From JABAQJ01 sp046327745 (GTDB lineage: Bacteria; Gemmatimonadota; Gemmatimonadetes; Gemmatimonadales; Gemmatimonadaceae), in NCBI GenBank assembly GCA_046327745.1, contig JAXLXV010000012.1:204466-268465 (forward strand): 64,000 nt of DNA. Direction: 5' to 3'. This document shows positions 35,516 through 44,526 of this stretch, piece after piece. The notes below the pieces were generated by a model. It was given only the letters and a program-made list of their open reading frames with translations. It was not told the origin of the DNA and searched no databases. Every line of letters starts with the position of its first letter. Positions within the stretch are counted from its first letter, which is position 1. The position numbers were made by a program, and so were the translations under genes.

Positions 35516-36663
35516 GCGCCTAACGCATCTTTCATTTTGGACCAGAAGCCCTTGGATCGTCCCTGCTGCGGCGGCTTCTTGGCCAACTGGCCGAGCTTAC
35601 GGATCAGGTCTTCCTCTTCGCGCGTCACGGCGTCTGGGGTCCATAACTGCACACGCACGTGCAAGTCCCCCGCCCCACTGCCGTTCACGCGTGGCAACCC
35701 GCGCCCTCGCAGATGCAACACTTGACCACTTTGCGTGCCAGCCGGCAACCGCACGCTGAGGGTGCCGCCAACCGTTGGTACGTCGATGTCTCCGCCAAGG
35801 ACCAGTTGCGGATAGGCGACCAGGATCTCGCAGTACAGGTCCTCACCGTCGCGCTCAAAGCGATTGTCGTCGGCAACTTCGAACACCACCAGGATGTCGC
35901 CACGTGGGCCGCCGCGCGGGCCGGCATTTCCCAAACCTCGCAGGGTCATGTACTGCCCCGTCGCCACACCGGCCGGGATCTGCACGGGGATGGTATGTTC
36001 GCCGCGCAGCCGTCCCTCGCCGCGACACTTCTTGCACGGTGCGGTGACGACGCTGCCTTCGCCTGAGCACATGGGACAGGGTACCACGCTAACGAACTGC
36101 CCGAAGAACGAGCGCTGCGCGCGACGCACTTCGCCAGCGCCGTTGCAGGTGTGGCAGATCTGCGGCTTGGTCCCCGGCTCTGCCCCGCTGCCCGCGCACT
36201 TGTCACAGGGATCCAGCAACTTGACCGTAAAGGTCTTTTGCACCCCGCTGGCGACTTCCGCCAGCGACAACGGCACGGAGATCTTGACGTCCTGGCCTGG
36301 CCGCGGACCCGTCGTCTGGCGGCGCCCGCCAGCTGCAAACAGGTCGCCCAGCCCTCCGCCAAAGCCGCCAAAGTCGCGCATGAAGATGTTCAGCGCTTCG
36401 GACAGGTCCACGTGGTGGAAGCCGCTGGGCCCCGCCGCGCCCGCGCGCAGGCCCGCTTCACCATAGCGATCGTACGCGGCCCGCTTGTCCGGGTCGCGAA
36501 GCACGTCGTAGGCTTCCGTCACTTCCTTGAATTTCTCTTCGGCTTCGGCGGACCCGTTGTTCTTGTCCGGGTGCCACTTCATCGCCAGCTTGCGATAAGC
36601 CTTCTTGATGTCCTCATCAGAGGCAGAACGCTCGACGCCAAGCAGTGCGTAGTAGTCGGCCAT
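35512..36663 (-). CDS. dnaJ: Chaperone protein DnaJ
   Basis: 383 residues. J-domain with HPD (MKWHPDKNNG) in the first 70 residues, Gly/Phe-rich linker, a zinc-finger domain with four CxxCxGxG repeats (CDKCAGSG, CHTCNGAG, CPMCSGEG, CKKCRGEG), and C-terminal substrate domains. Hsp70 co-chaperone. No dnaK or grpE lies next to it; the order is hrcA-dnaJ, 14 bases apart. Confidence 0.96.
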   Translation of the reverse strand: MADYYALLGVERSASDEDIKKAYRKLAMKWHPDKNNGSAEAEEKFKEVTEAYDVLRDPDKRAAYDRYGEAGLRAGAAGPSGFHHVDLSEALNIFMRDFGGFGGGLGDLFAAGGRRQTTGPRPGQDVKISVPLSLAEVASGVQKTFTVKLLDPCDKCAGSGAEPGTKPQICHTCNGAGEVRRAQRSFFGQFVSVVPCPMCSGEGSVVTAPCKKCRGEGRLRGEHTIPVQIPAGVATGQYMTLRGLGNAGPRGGPRGDILVVFEVADDNRFERDGEDLYCEILVAYPQLVLGGDIDVPTVGGTLSVRLPAGTQSGQVLHLRGRGLPRVNGSGAGDLHVRVQLWTPDAVTREEEDLIRKLGQLAKKPPQQGRSKGFWSKMKDALGA

Positions 36664-36677
36664 GCGGTCGGTCAGTG

Positions 36678-37721
36678 CTAGTGAAGGATATCGGTCACAA
36701 GAAGCGACGTGTGCCGGACGAGCGCCACGACCTTGTCGTACGGCATGCGCGTGGGGCCAATCACGCCGATGACACCGGAGAGTGCGCCCACCCGGTATTC
36801 CGCCGTGACGACGGTGAAGCTGTCGAGTCGGGGGTCACCGTGCTCGTTGCCAATGGTAATGGAGATACCCGGCGACTCCGTTCGCTGGCGCAGCAGGGTC
36901 GCCAAATGCTCGTTGGTGTCCGTGAGCGCCAACAATCGACGCATGCTCTCACCAGACGCAAACTCGGGCTGTTCGGCGAGCGTGGAGGCGTGCCCCAGCA
37001 CGATGCGGTCGTCGCCGGCCGCCAGGGGTAACTCGAAGAACCGATCCCCTTCCTGCACAAACACATTCAGCAGGTCCGATGTGCTCGGGTGCGCCGACAC
37101 ATCGCGCAACCGCTCGCTCAGCGACGCCCGGATCTCGCGCAACGTCAGCCCAGCCAGCCGCTCATTCAGCACCCGCATCACCTCCGCGAGCGCGCTCTCG
37201 GCCACGAGGCTGGGCACGTCGACAAAGATCGTTCGCACCGCGCCGCCAGCCAATGTCAGCACGAGCAACAGGCGCTCCTGCGACACACGCACCAGCTCCA
37301 ACCGTTCGAGGACCGCGCGCTCCAATCGCGGGCCCAGCGCCACCCCCAATTCCTGCGACACCACCGAAAGACTCTGGGCAGCGCGTCGAAGGATGACTTC
37401 GATGGCGTTGCCCCCCGACGCAATTTCCTCCGCCAGACGATCGGCCTCCGCCCCATGAATGCTGGCCGGTCGCATGAGCGAATCGACGTACAGGCGATAC
37501 GCTCGATCCGTGGGCACACGTCCCGCCGACGTATGCGGGTGGTACAGGTAACCCTTGGCTTCCAAGTCGCTCATGGTGTTGCGAATCGTCGCCGGGGAAA
37601 CGCCAAGGCCGAACTTGCGCGTGAGGGCGCGCGAGCCCGCTGGTTCCGCGGTTTCCACGTAGCTCTGAATCACCGCTTCAAGAACGCGGCGCTCCCGATC
37701 GTTGAGCTCTGGAAGTGACAT
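36678..37721 (-). CDS. hrcA: Heat-inducible transcription repressor HrcA
   Basis: 347 residues, family length. N-terminal winged helix with LNDRERRVLEAVIQSYVETAEPAGSR and LGVSPATIRNTMSDLEAKG, and the C-terminal SIGNEHGDPRLDSFTVVTAEY-like GAF-type domain. It normally binds CIRCE elements; I find no CIRCE (TTAGCACTC-N9-GAGTGCTAA) in the window, including upstream of hrcA. Lies between hemW and dnaJ. Confidence 0.94.
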   Translation of the reverse strand: MSLPELNDRERRVLEAVIQSYVETAEPAGSRALTRKFGLGVSPATIRNTMSDLEAKGYLYHPHTSAGRVPTDRAYRLYVDSLMRPASIHGAEADRLAEEIASGGNAIEVILRRAAQSLSVVSQELGVALGPRLERAVLERLELVRVSQERLLLVLTLAGGAVRTIFVDVPSLVAESALAEVMRVLNERLAGLTLREIRASLSERLRDVSAHPSTSDLLNVFVQEGDRFFELPLAAGDDRIVLGHASTLAEQPEFASGESMRRLLALTDTNEHLATLLRQRTESPGISITIGNEHGDPRLDSFTVVTAEYRVGALSGVIGVIGPTRMPYDKVVALVRHTSLLVTDILH

Positions 37722-37731
37722 AAGTTCAAAG

Positions 37732-38850
37732 CTAGTAACGACTTCGACGCTGAGTCAAGGCGGTCACGAGGGCGTTCATGCGAAGCCACCCTTGCACGGT
37801 CAGTCGAAAGTGGGTGGCATCGGCGACGGCCCAGCCCTCCTGAACCCACGAATCGACGATTTCGGCGTCCCGCGGGTCCCATTTGGCCCCGCCGTCGGTC
37901 CGGAGGTCGAGAAAAAGCGACTCGAGCGCCGCCGAGTCGCGTTCGGGAGACTCCGAACCCGCCATCGGATCGTTGTTCGCCAGCAAGGCGGACCGCCACG
38001 CCGAATACTCGCGAGCGTTCCAGCGTCGAGTGCCGGCAATGAATTCATGCGCGGATGGACCCAGGCCCACGTACGGGACACGGTGCCAGTAGGCGCTGTT
38101 GTGAATGGCGCGGGTGCCGGGGCGCGCGAAGTTCGAGACCTCGTAATGTTCATAGCCGGCGGCTGTCAGCAGCGCGTCCGTCAGGAGAAACTGTTCGGCG
38201 TACCAACCGTCGTCGATCTCAGCGGCCCCGTGGCGTTGACGAGTTCGAGCCAACGGTGTGCCTTCTTCCACGGTGAGGCCGTAGCACGATAGATGGTCCG
38301 GCGACATCGACATCGCCTGTCGCAAATCGTCGGCCCAATCCCGTTCCACGCCATCGGGGAGCGCAAAGATCAAGTCCACCGACAGGCGATTGATCCCCGC
38401 CGTACGCAGGTGCTCGCCCGCTCGAAAAATCGCCGGGACATCGTGCGTGCGGTGCATCCACTGCAGCACCGCTGGCGAGAAGCTCTGGACGCCTAACGAG
38501 ACTCGGTTCACTCCCGCGGCACTCCAAGCGCGGGCGGCCTCCAGCGACACATCTTCGGGGTTGGCCTCGAGCGTGACCTCGGTGTCTCGGTCAATCGTCC
38601 AGTGTGCTGCAAGACGATGAACCAGCGCGTCTATTCCCTCCCCGCCCAAGCGCGACGGCGTGCCTCCACCGAAGTACAGCGACTTGACCCGGCGCGCCGG
38701 GGCGTCTCCGAATCGTAGCGCCGCTTCGCGCGCCACCAAGTCGACGTACTCCGCGACCGGCGTCTGCCGTCGGACGGCAATCGCGAAGTCGCAGTATACA
38801 CAGCGCCGGGCGCAGAATGGAACGTGGACGTAGACGTGGTCGGCAGTCAC
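37732..38850 (-). CDS. hemW: Radical SAM HemW-like heme chaperone
   Basis: 372 residues. Radical SAM cluster motif CARRCVYCDF, SAM-binding YFGGGTPSRL, and SLGVQSFSPAVLQWMHR, typical of HemW (formerly called oxygen-independent coproporphyrinogen oxidase-like HemN). The small size and missing N-terminal part of HemN favour HemW, which inserts heme. 10 bases from hrcA, a common neighbour. Confidence 0.92.
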   Translation of the reverse strand: MTADHVYVHVPFCARRCVYCDFAIAVRRQTPVAEYVDLVAREAALRFGDAPARRVKSLYFGGGTPSRLGGEGIDALVHRLAAHWTIDRDTEVTLEANPEDVSLEAARAWSAAGVNRVSLGVQSFSPAVLQWMHRTHDVPAIFRAGEHLRTAGINRLSVDLIFALPDGVERDWADDLRQAMSMSPDHLSCYGLTVEEGTPLARTRQRHGAAEIDDGWYAEQFLLTDALLTAAGYEHYEVSNFARPGTRAIHNSAYWHRVPYVGLGPSAHEFIAGTRRWNAREYSAWRSALLANNDPMAGSESPERDSAALESLFLDLRTDGGAKWDPRDAEIVDSWVQEGWAVADATHFRLTVQGWLRMNALVTALTQRRSRY

Positions 38851-38865
38851 ACCCTCAAGATACCG

Positions 38866-39933
38866 TCAGACGGCGACATATCGTGAAGCATCCGCGACGA
38901 CCAATCCCGCCATTTCGAGCGAGGTCAGGGCTCGCATGACTTCACGCGGCGCCGTTCCAGCATCAACCACCAACTCATCGAGTGATGCCGGCTCACGCCG
39001 AAGGCGTTGCCACACTCGCTGCGCCAGCGCGCCCTGACCGGCCAGCCCGTTTTCCGCCGGCGTCGAAGCAACGCTCGCGACTGGCGGTCGAACCCGAATG
39101 CCCGCAGCCATCAGTATATCCGCCACGCTGGTGATGACCGCGGCGCCATCGCGAATCAGGGTATTCGTACCGACGCTGGTGGGTGAGTCCACCGGACCCG
39201 GCACTGCTCCAACTGCCCGCCCCAGGTCTATGGCCAAGTCAGCGGTAAGTCGCGCGCCGCTTGGGACGCCGGCTTCAACCACGACGGTCGCCGCCCCCAG
39301 CGCAGCGATGATTCGATTACGTCGAGGAAAGGAACCGGGCCGAGGCGCCGTTCCACAGGGTGACTCCCCCAACACCAACCCCTTCACAGCGATCGCCTCA
39401 TGCAACGCGCGATGACGCGGCGGATGAGCGCAATCAACCCCGCCCGCGACCACGGCGATGGTCGAACCTCCGCTCGCCAGTGCCGCCTCATGCGCCGCGG
39501 CGTCGATGCCACGGGCGAGCCCGCTGACCACGATGACTCCCGCGGCCGATAGTTCCCCGGCCAAACGTCGCGCCATGCGCTCGCCGTAGCTGGACGCGCG
39601 TCGTGTTCCCACGATGGCGATCATGGGCGCCTGCAACGTGCGGACGTCACCTAACGCGAACAGGAAAGGCGGCGCATCTGGGAGGTCCAGCACCGCCGCG
39701 GGGTATTCAGCATCTCCCTGCATCAGAATCCGGGCGCCTGCTTCCTTCGCTGCGTGTTGCAGCCGCTCGGCCGCCGTGAGCGCGTCTTTCAACTGCGATT
39801 GCGTCAAGCGCTCCAGGGCCGCACCGGCACCGCCCTCGCGAGCCACCGCCGTTCGGAAGGCGACCGGACCCATCCCTCGCGCGCACGCGAGGTGGAACGC
39901 CGCGACCCGGTCGTCGCCGATCGACAGCGTCAA
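38866..39933 (-). CDS. dprA: DNA-processing protein DprA
   Basis: Loads RecA on incoming ssDNA in natural transformation. I took the TTG at 39933, which overlaps the obgE stop as TTGA and gives 355 residues; a longer form up to 39996 would lie within obgE. Rossmann core with IVGTRRASSYGERMARRLAG, VVSGLARGIDAAAHEAAL and a Pro-rich VDCAHPPRH loop. C-terminal winged-helix domain (LDELVVDAGTAPREVMRAL). The gene is also found in non-competent bacteria. Confidence 0.94.
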   Translation of the reverse strand: MTLSIGDDRVAAFHLACARGMGPVAFRTAVAREGGAGAALERLTQSQLKDALTAAERLQHAAKEAGARILMQGDAEYPAAVLDLPDAPPFLFALGDVRTLQAPMIAIVGTRRASSYGERMARRLAGELSAAGVIVVSGLARGIDAAAHEAALASGGSTIAVVAGGVDCAHPPRHRALHEAIAVKGLVLGESPCGTAPRPGSFPRRNRIIAALGAATVVVEAGVPSGARLTADLAIDLGRAVGAVPGPVDSPTSVGTNTLIRDGAAVITSVADILMAAGIRVRPPVASVASTPAENGLAGQGALAQRVWQRLRREPASLDELVVDAGTAPREVMRALTSLEMAGLVVADASRYVAV

Positions 39934-40949
39934 ATGGCGTCGACGTTCTGCGCCGCGAGGGCGTCTGCCTTCCGCATGGCCAGCAGCTGCGACCACCAGC
40001 CGGCCAGGAGCGCATCAAGGCCAGTCCGCCCGGCCGCACTGATACTCCAGGAGCCGAATGACCCCGGCGTGTTGATCTCCGGCACGAATTCTTCGCCTAA
40101 CAAGTCGAGCTTTGTAAAGACGACACAATGCGGCTTTCCTGCCAACTCATCGGAATACGCGGCTAGCTCTCGTCGCAACTGGTCGTATTCAACCTGCCAA
40201 TCCATGGCGTCGATGGGGATCAACATGGCGATCAGGCGCGTGCGTTCGATGTGCCGCAGGAATTGAAGGCCGAGTCCCTTGCCCTCGTGCGCGCCCTCGA
40301 TAATGCCGGGAATATCCGCCACGACGAAGGTGCGAGAGTCCGTTAGGGAGACGACACCTAGGTTTGGTGCCAGCGTGGTAAACGGGTAATCTGCAATCTT
40401 CGGGCGAGCGGCTGAAATCACCGAAAGCAACGTGCTCTTCCCGGCGTTCGGTTGTCCGACCAGTCCGATATCGGCGATCAACTTCAGCTCGAGCTCTAGC
40501 GAGCGTTGCTCCCCCTCCTCGCCCGGCTGCCACTCGCGTGGCGATTGGTGCGTCGATGTCACGAAGAAGGCGTTACCCTTGCCGCCCCGCCCTCCCTTGG
40601 CCACGCGGATCTCTTCGCCGTCAGCTAGAACCTCGCCCACGAACTCGCCGGTGGCGGCGTCCTTGATGACGGTACCGGGTGGCACGGGAAGCACGACATC
40701 CTTGCCGGAACGTCCGGTCTTGTTCGAGCCCATGCCATGCTCGCCTCTCTCGGCTTCCCACGCGTCGCGATAGGTATAGTCGAGCAGGGTCGCGAGATTC
40801 CGGTCGCCGCGCACCAACACGTCGCCGCCGCGCCCGCCATCGCCGCCGTCCGGCCCGCCCATGGGCACGAACTTTTCACGACGAAACGATGACGCACCGG
40901 ACCCTCCGGTACCCGCCGCCACCTTCACCACTACGCGATCAATAAACAT
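39930..40949 (-). CDS. obgE: GTPase Obg
   Basis: 339 residues. Glycine-rich Obg fold (GGSGASSFRREKFVPMGGP and later GGDGGRGGDV), then the GTPase domain with VGQPNAGKSTLLSV, DIPGIIEGAHEGKGLGLQFL and FTKLDLL. A ribosome-assembly and stress-response GTPase. There is no C-terminal OCT domain. It is 14 bases downstream of the CMD-like gene. Confidence 0.95.
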   Translation of the reverse strand: MFIDRVVVKVAAGTGGSGASSFRREKFVPMGGPDGGDGGRGGDVLVRGDRNLATLLDYTYRDAWEAERGEHGMGSNKTGRSGKDVVLPVPPGTVIKDAATGEFVGEVLADGEEIRVAKGGRGGKGNAFFVTSTHQSPREWQPGEEGEQRSLELELKLIADIGLVGQPNAGKSTLLSVISAARPKIADYPFTTLAPNLGVVSLTDSRTFVVADIPGIIEGAHEGKGLGLQFLRHIERTRLIAMLIPIDAMDWQVEYDQLRRELAAYSDELAGKPHCVVFTKLDLLGEEFVPEINTPGSFGSWSISAAGRTGLDALLAGWWSQLLAMRKADALAAQNVDAI

Positions 40950-40963
40950 CGAGGGAACTTACC

Positions 40964-41680
40964 TCAGAGAGAAACGTTCGAGCCGTGACTCGTTGCACCG
41001 GCGGTACGGACACGTCCCCACAGGTGCAACGCCTGCGACAGGCCTTCGGGCCCGAGCACATCACCAATCTGCTGCAGGGCATCTTCAATGGCCGCATCTG
41101 GGACACCGGCGTGCCGCGCCCCGTGCAGGTGCGAATGGAGCTGCCGATCCTGGCGTGAGGCAGCGCAGGCGGCCACGATGCACAATTCGCGGCGTCCAAG
41201 GTCCAGTGCCGCGCGTGACAGCACCTTGCCGTACCCTTCCACGATCATCCACGCGTCCAGTGCCGGATGCAGCTCTCGAATGTTGTGGCGCAAGCGATCG
41301 TAAAACCGGCCGTACACGGTCGCACACGTTTGCTCACCACGCGCTTGCCACTCGTCAGCGACATCCAGACGCTCGCCCTCGTCACTGCTAGGTGCCGCAA
41401 TACCACTGGCCCGACGCCATTCCCGCATTGCATTGAGGGCGCGAGGGAACCCGGCAAATAAGTAGGATTGCAACAAGACCTCCTCCACCCAGGACGCCGG
41501 TGCGTCGGCGACAGCCTCGCTCACGAACGGCCGCATTCCGGCTTCGTCGCGAGACGCAATGGCACCCGCCAGACGCACGATCGCGCGCGTCGCCGGGTCC
41601 AACGGGGACACGATGGGTGCGACGCCCTCGTGGTCCATGACCGAATCCTTTCGCGGCGGTGCCTTCTGTTGCCCGCTCAT
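40964..41680 (-). CDS. Carboxymuconolactone decarboxylase-family protein
   Basis: 238 residues with two AhpD-like helical units: VEEVLLQSYLFAGFPRALNAM near residue 65 and GRRELCIVAACAASRQDRQ to HSHLHGARHAGVPDAAIEDAL near residue 160. The CxxC pair of true alkylhydroperoxidases is not visible, so enzymatic function is unclear; a CMD-like fold protein is the safe label. Overlaps the asparaginase gene by 4 bases at its end. Confidence 0.75.
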   Translation of the reverse strand: MSGQQKAPPRKDSVMDHEGVAPIVSPLDPATRAIVRLAGAIASRDEAGMRPFVSEAVADAPASWVEEVLLQSYLFAGFPRALNAMREWRRASGIAAPSSDEGERLDVADEWQARGEQTCATVYGRFYDRLRHNIRELHPALDAWMIVEGYGKVLSRAALDLGRRELCIVAACAASRQDRQLHSHLHGARHAGVPDAAIEDALQQIGDVLGPEGLSQALHLWGRVRTAGATSHGSNVSL

Positions 41681-42669
41681 GCGCTCGCGATACGCACTTC
41701 GCCAACCACCTCGCCGCGAGTGTTCTTGACGCGCGAGCGAGCATACTCGTGCAACCTGGGCGGAAGTGGATCCGGGAGCGCGCCCATGTACTGCAACACG
41801 CGCATGAGCGCGGGATACTGTGCGCGGCTGGCACCGTCTTCGACCTTGATGGCCACGCCGAGTCCAAGGTCAAACGCGACGGCTGTGTGCACACCCTCCG
41901 CCCCTACCTTCGACAGCACGCGGCCAGCCGTCTCCTCCATCAAGACGGTGTCAATGCGGTCGGTACCGCCGACCAGGAACGGATGTCGACGCATCGCGGC
42001 GATCACGCGCGACGGCACGTCATCGCCGCGGGCCACCGCCGACGCGAGCCTTGCGTAGGAGCCCGCCATGTTCAACAAGGGCAGTGAAAACACGACCACG
42101 CCACAGCCATCGATGCCCCGCCCAAGGTCCTGTTCGGCCACCTCTGTCCATTGGGCCACACTTCGGGCGCAGCCTTCTTGCACGGGATGACCATCGCGCT
42201 CGTACCCGTTCGTGGACCACCCGGAGAGATGGGCGCGCGCCAGCATGGCGGCGTGCTTTCCAGAGCAGTTGTTGTGCAGACGCGTCGGACCAGCACCGGA
42301 GTCCCGAAGCAGCCGAGCCCCACGCTTGGACAACGGCTCGTGAGGACCACAGGCCAGGTCCCCTTCCTCCATGCCGATGTCCTTCAGCATGCTTTCGGCC
42401 AAACCGACGTGTTCAGGTTCACCGCCGTGCGACGCGCAGGCCAGCGCGAGTTCCTCGTCACCCCATCCCAGTTCATCCACACCACCAATTTCGACCAGCG
42501 GCATGACCTGAAAGGGCTTGGCACAGGAACGCCACGCGGTGACATACCCCGGATCTCGCGCCTTCCCGCGCACGTGGCCATCGGCGTCCACGATGGCAGC
42601 GTGCACGCGGTGCACGGATTCGATGCACTCCCCACGAGTGACGTGGACATCGAGCTGATAGGTCTGCAT
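41677..42669 (-). CDS. Asparaginase II family protein
   Basis: 330 residues from ATG 42669. Family markers include ARDPGYVTAWRSCAKPFQVM with LPL-like continuation, LACASHGGEPEHV, NNCSGKHAAMLAR and GRVLSKVGAEGVH. This is the PF06089-type L-asparaginase II family, unrelated in sequence to the classical asparaginase at 55308-56282. Substrate preference cannot be told by eye. Transcribed away from hldA. Confidence 0.85.
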   Translation of the reverse strand: MQTYQLDVHVTRGECIESVHRVHAAIVDADGHVRGKARDPGYVTAWRSCAKPFQVMPLVEIGGVDELGWGDEELALACASHGGEPEHVGLAESMLKDIGMEEGDLACGPHEPLSKRGARLLRDSGAGPTRLHNNCSGKHAAMLARAHLSGWSTNGYERDGHPVQEGCARSVAQWTEVAEQDLGRGIDGCGVVVFSLPLLNMAGSYARLASAVARGDDVPSRVIAAMRRHPFLVGGTDRIDTVLMEETAGRVLSKVGAEGVHTAVAFDLGLGVAIKVEDGASRAQYPALMRVLQYMGALPDPLPPRLHEYARSRVKNTRGEVVGEVRIASA

Positions 42670-42786
42670 GGCAACCGAGATTATTGACCAATCGCGTGGG
42701 GGGCTGGAAAGATAACCGACTGGAAGTGGATTGGGCCGCCGTGCGGGCGTTGACCGACCATCTGGCGACGCTCTAGCTTCGGGTCC

Positions 42787-43791
42787 ATGCCTGTCCCAGC
42801 CGCCTTGAATCGAGATCGCCTGCAAGCCCTGTTGGCCGGGATGCATGGGCGTCGCGTGGTTGTCGTCGGTGACGCCATGCTTGACGTGTATTTGCACGGC
42901 GACGTGGAGCGCATTTCTCCTGAGGCACCTGTTCCAGTGGTCCGCGTGCGAGAACGTCGTTATGCACTCGGTGGCGCCGCGAACGTGGCGCAGAACGTGG
43001 CGGCGACCGGCGCCGAGGGGATTCTCGTCGGTGCCGTCGGCCGCGACGCCGCCGGTGCGAGGCTCCGCGATATGTTGGTGGCGCTCAAGGCCGATGGTCG
43101 CGCGCTGCTGGATGTTGACCGACCGACAACGACCAAGACGCGAATTGTGGCCCGCGCCCAGCAGGTCGTTCGCTTCGATGAAGAGGACGACACCGACGTG
43201 AGTGCCGACGACGTGCGGCGACTGACCGACGCAGTCAGTGCGTTGGTCCAGGAGGCCGACGCGTTGGTCCTTGAGGATTACAACAAGGGCGTGCTGGTAC
43301 CGTCGCTGATCGAGGGGGCCATCGCTCAGGCCAGGCGTCGCGGCATCCCGATCATCGTGGATCCGAAGTTCAGGAATTTCTTCAGCTTTCGCGGAGCGAC
43401 CGTCTTCAAGCCGAACCGGCGCGAGCTGGAGTCAGCGTTAGGCGCTGCCGTCGCGCTGGATGCGCCCGACGCCCTTCCCGACGTATTTGGCCGATTGGGG
43501 GTCGATCACTTGCTGCTGACGCTGGGCGAGCGCGGCATGGCGCTGGTCACGGCCAGCGGCGTCGTGCATCGAATACCGACCACGGCTCGCGAAGTCTATG
43601 ACGTCGTCGGAGCTGGCGACACGGTGACCGCCTACCTGGCGACGGCCATGGCGGCCGGTGCGAGTGCCTACGAAGCCGCGGTGGTGGCGAATTACGCTGC
43701 TGGCGTCGAGGTCGGCAAGCTGGGCGCCGCCACCGTGACCCCTTCCGAAATACTCGAGGCCTACGATCACGTGCACGCGCACGGGACCTAA
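42787..43791 (+). CDS. hldA: D-glycero-beta-D-manno-heptose-7-phosphate kinase
   Basis: 334 residues of the PfkB/ribokinase family. N-terminal VVVVGDAMLDVYLHGDVERI, ALGGAANVAQNVAATGAEG and the C-terminal DVVGAGDTVTAYLATAMAAG with the catalytic Asp. It matches the kinase half of bifunctional HldE; the adenylyltransferase half is missing, so hldC must be elsewhere. Acts with gmhA (57027-57632) in ADP-heptose supply for LPS. The stop codon lies within a CGTTAGG copy. Confidence 0.88.
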   Translation: MPVPAALNRDRLQALLAGMHGRRVVVVGDAMLDVYLHGDVERISPEAPVPVVRVRERRYALGGAANVAQNVAATGAEGILVGAVGRDAAGARLRDMLVALKADGRALLDVDRPTTTKTRIVARAQQVVRFDEEDDTDVSADDVRRLTDAVSALVQEADALVLEDYNKGVLVPSLIEGAIAQARRRGIPIIVDPKFRNFFSFRGATVFKPNRRELESALGAAVALDAPDALPDVFGRLGVDHLLLTLGERGMALVTASGVVHRIPTTAREVYDVVGAGDTVTAYLATAMAAGASAYEAAVVANYAAGVEVGKLGAATVTPSEILEAYDHVHAHGT

Positions 43792-43857
43792 CGATGACGA
43801 GGATCGCCGGCCCCGGGTGGCAGGATTCGGCTCACGACGTATGTTTTCTTGAGGTCA

Positions 43858-43931
43858 GGGCCCTTAGCTCAGCCGGTTAGAGCAGCGGACTCATAATCCG
43901 ACGGTCGCAGGTTCGATCCCTGCAGGGCCCA
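43858..43931 (+). tRNA. tRNA with CAU anticodon (elongator Met or Ile2)
   Basis: 74 bases with acceptor GGGCCCT/AGGGCCC, D-arm GCTC...GAGC, anticodon loop ACTCATAAT (anticodon 43892-43894), and TPsiC arm CGCAGGTTCGATCCCTGCAG. No CCA is encoded. The anticodon CAU reads Met or, if lysidine-modified, Ile AUA. C4-G69 and C5-G68 pairs, reported TilS determinants, are present, which slightly favours Ile2. The stop of the convergent DUF1697 gene begins at the very next base. Confidence 0.88.
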
Positions 43932-44507
43932 TTACAATCCCACGAGCGCCGCCAGCTTGAGCACCGTGTTCCAGTTGCGCGCGGTGCCGCGTGTTCCGAG
44001 CTTCGCGTCCATCATCAGCGCCAGCTTGGACCGCGCCAGTCCGCTCGGATAGTAGGCATATGCCACACGCCCGTCGACGCGAAAGGGCTCTGGCCCCCGG
44101 TGCGCTTCCGTGAGCTGCTGAATTGCCCGCGCTGTTGGCGCATCCTTGAGCGCCATCACGAGTACGTGGCTGGGGTCGCGACGCGACTCGGCAGGAAACG
44201 GGTTTCGCTCAATCACCCCGGCCCACTCCGACGCGGTCCGCACGAATACCTCCATGGGCATCTGCAACTGCTCGCCCATCTCCACCTCCAATAAGCGCTC
44301 CAACGATGCCGGTGCCTTCCGGCCTCCGGCAAAGACGAAGTTCCCGCTCTGCAGTACGGTCTGGACCCGCGCGAAACCCAGACCGGCGATGACGGCTCGC
44401 AGGTCGGACATCGCGAGCCGTCGAGAGGAGCCGAGATTGACACCGCGCAAGAGCGCGAGGTGCGTGGCCGGCGGGGACGCAGTCGTTGAAGCTGATGAGC
44501 CATGCAT
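43932..44507 (-). CDS. DUF1697-family protein
   Basis: 191 residues. Typical start HLALLRGVNLGSSRRLAMSD and LGFARVQTVLQSGNFVFAG, and a C-terminal GRVAYAYYPSGLARSKL with TRNWNTVLKLAAL. The family has no settled function. Ends at the base after the tRNA on the other strand. The C-terminal end is complete. Confidence 0.88.
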   Translation of the reverse strand: MHGSSASTTASPPATHLALLRGVNLGSSRRLAMSDLRAVIAGLGFARVQTVLQSGNFVFAGGRKAPASLERLLEVEMGEQLQMPMEVFVRTASEWAGVIERNPFPAESRRDPSHVLVMALKDAPTARAIQQLTEAHRGPEPFRVDGRVAYAYYPSGLARSKLALMMDAKLGTRGTARNWNTVLKLAALVGL

Positions 44508-44526
44508 CAGACTCGGCTGGAAAATC

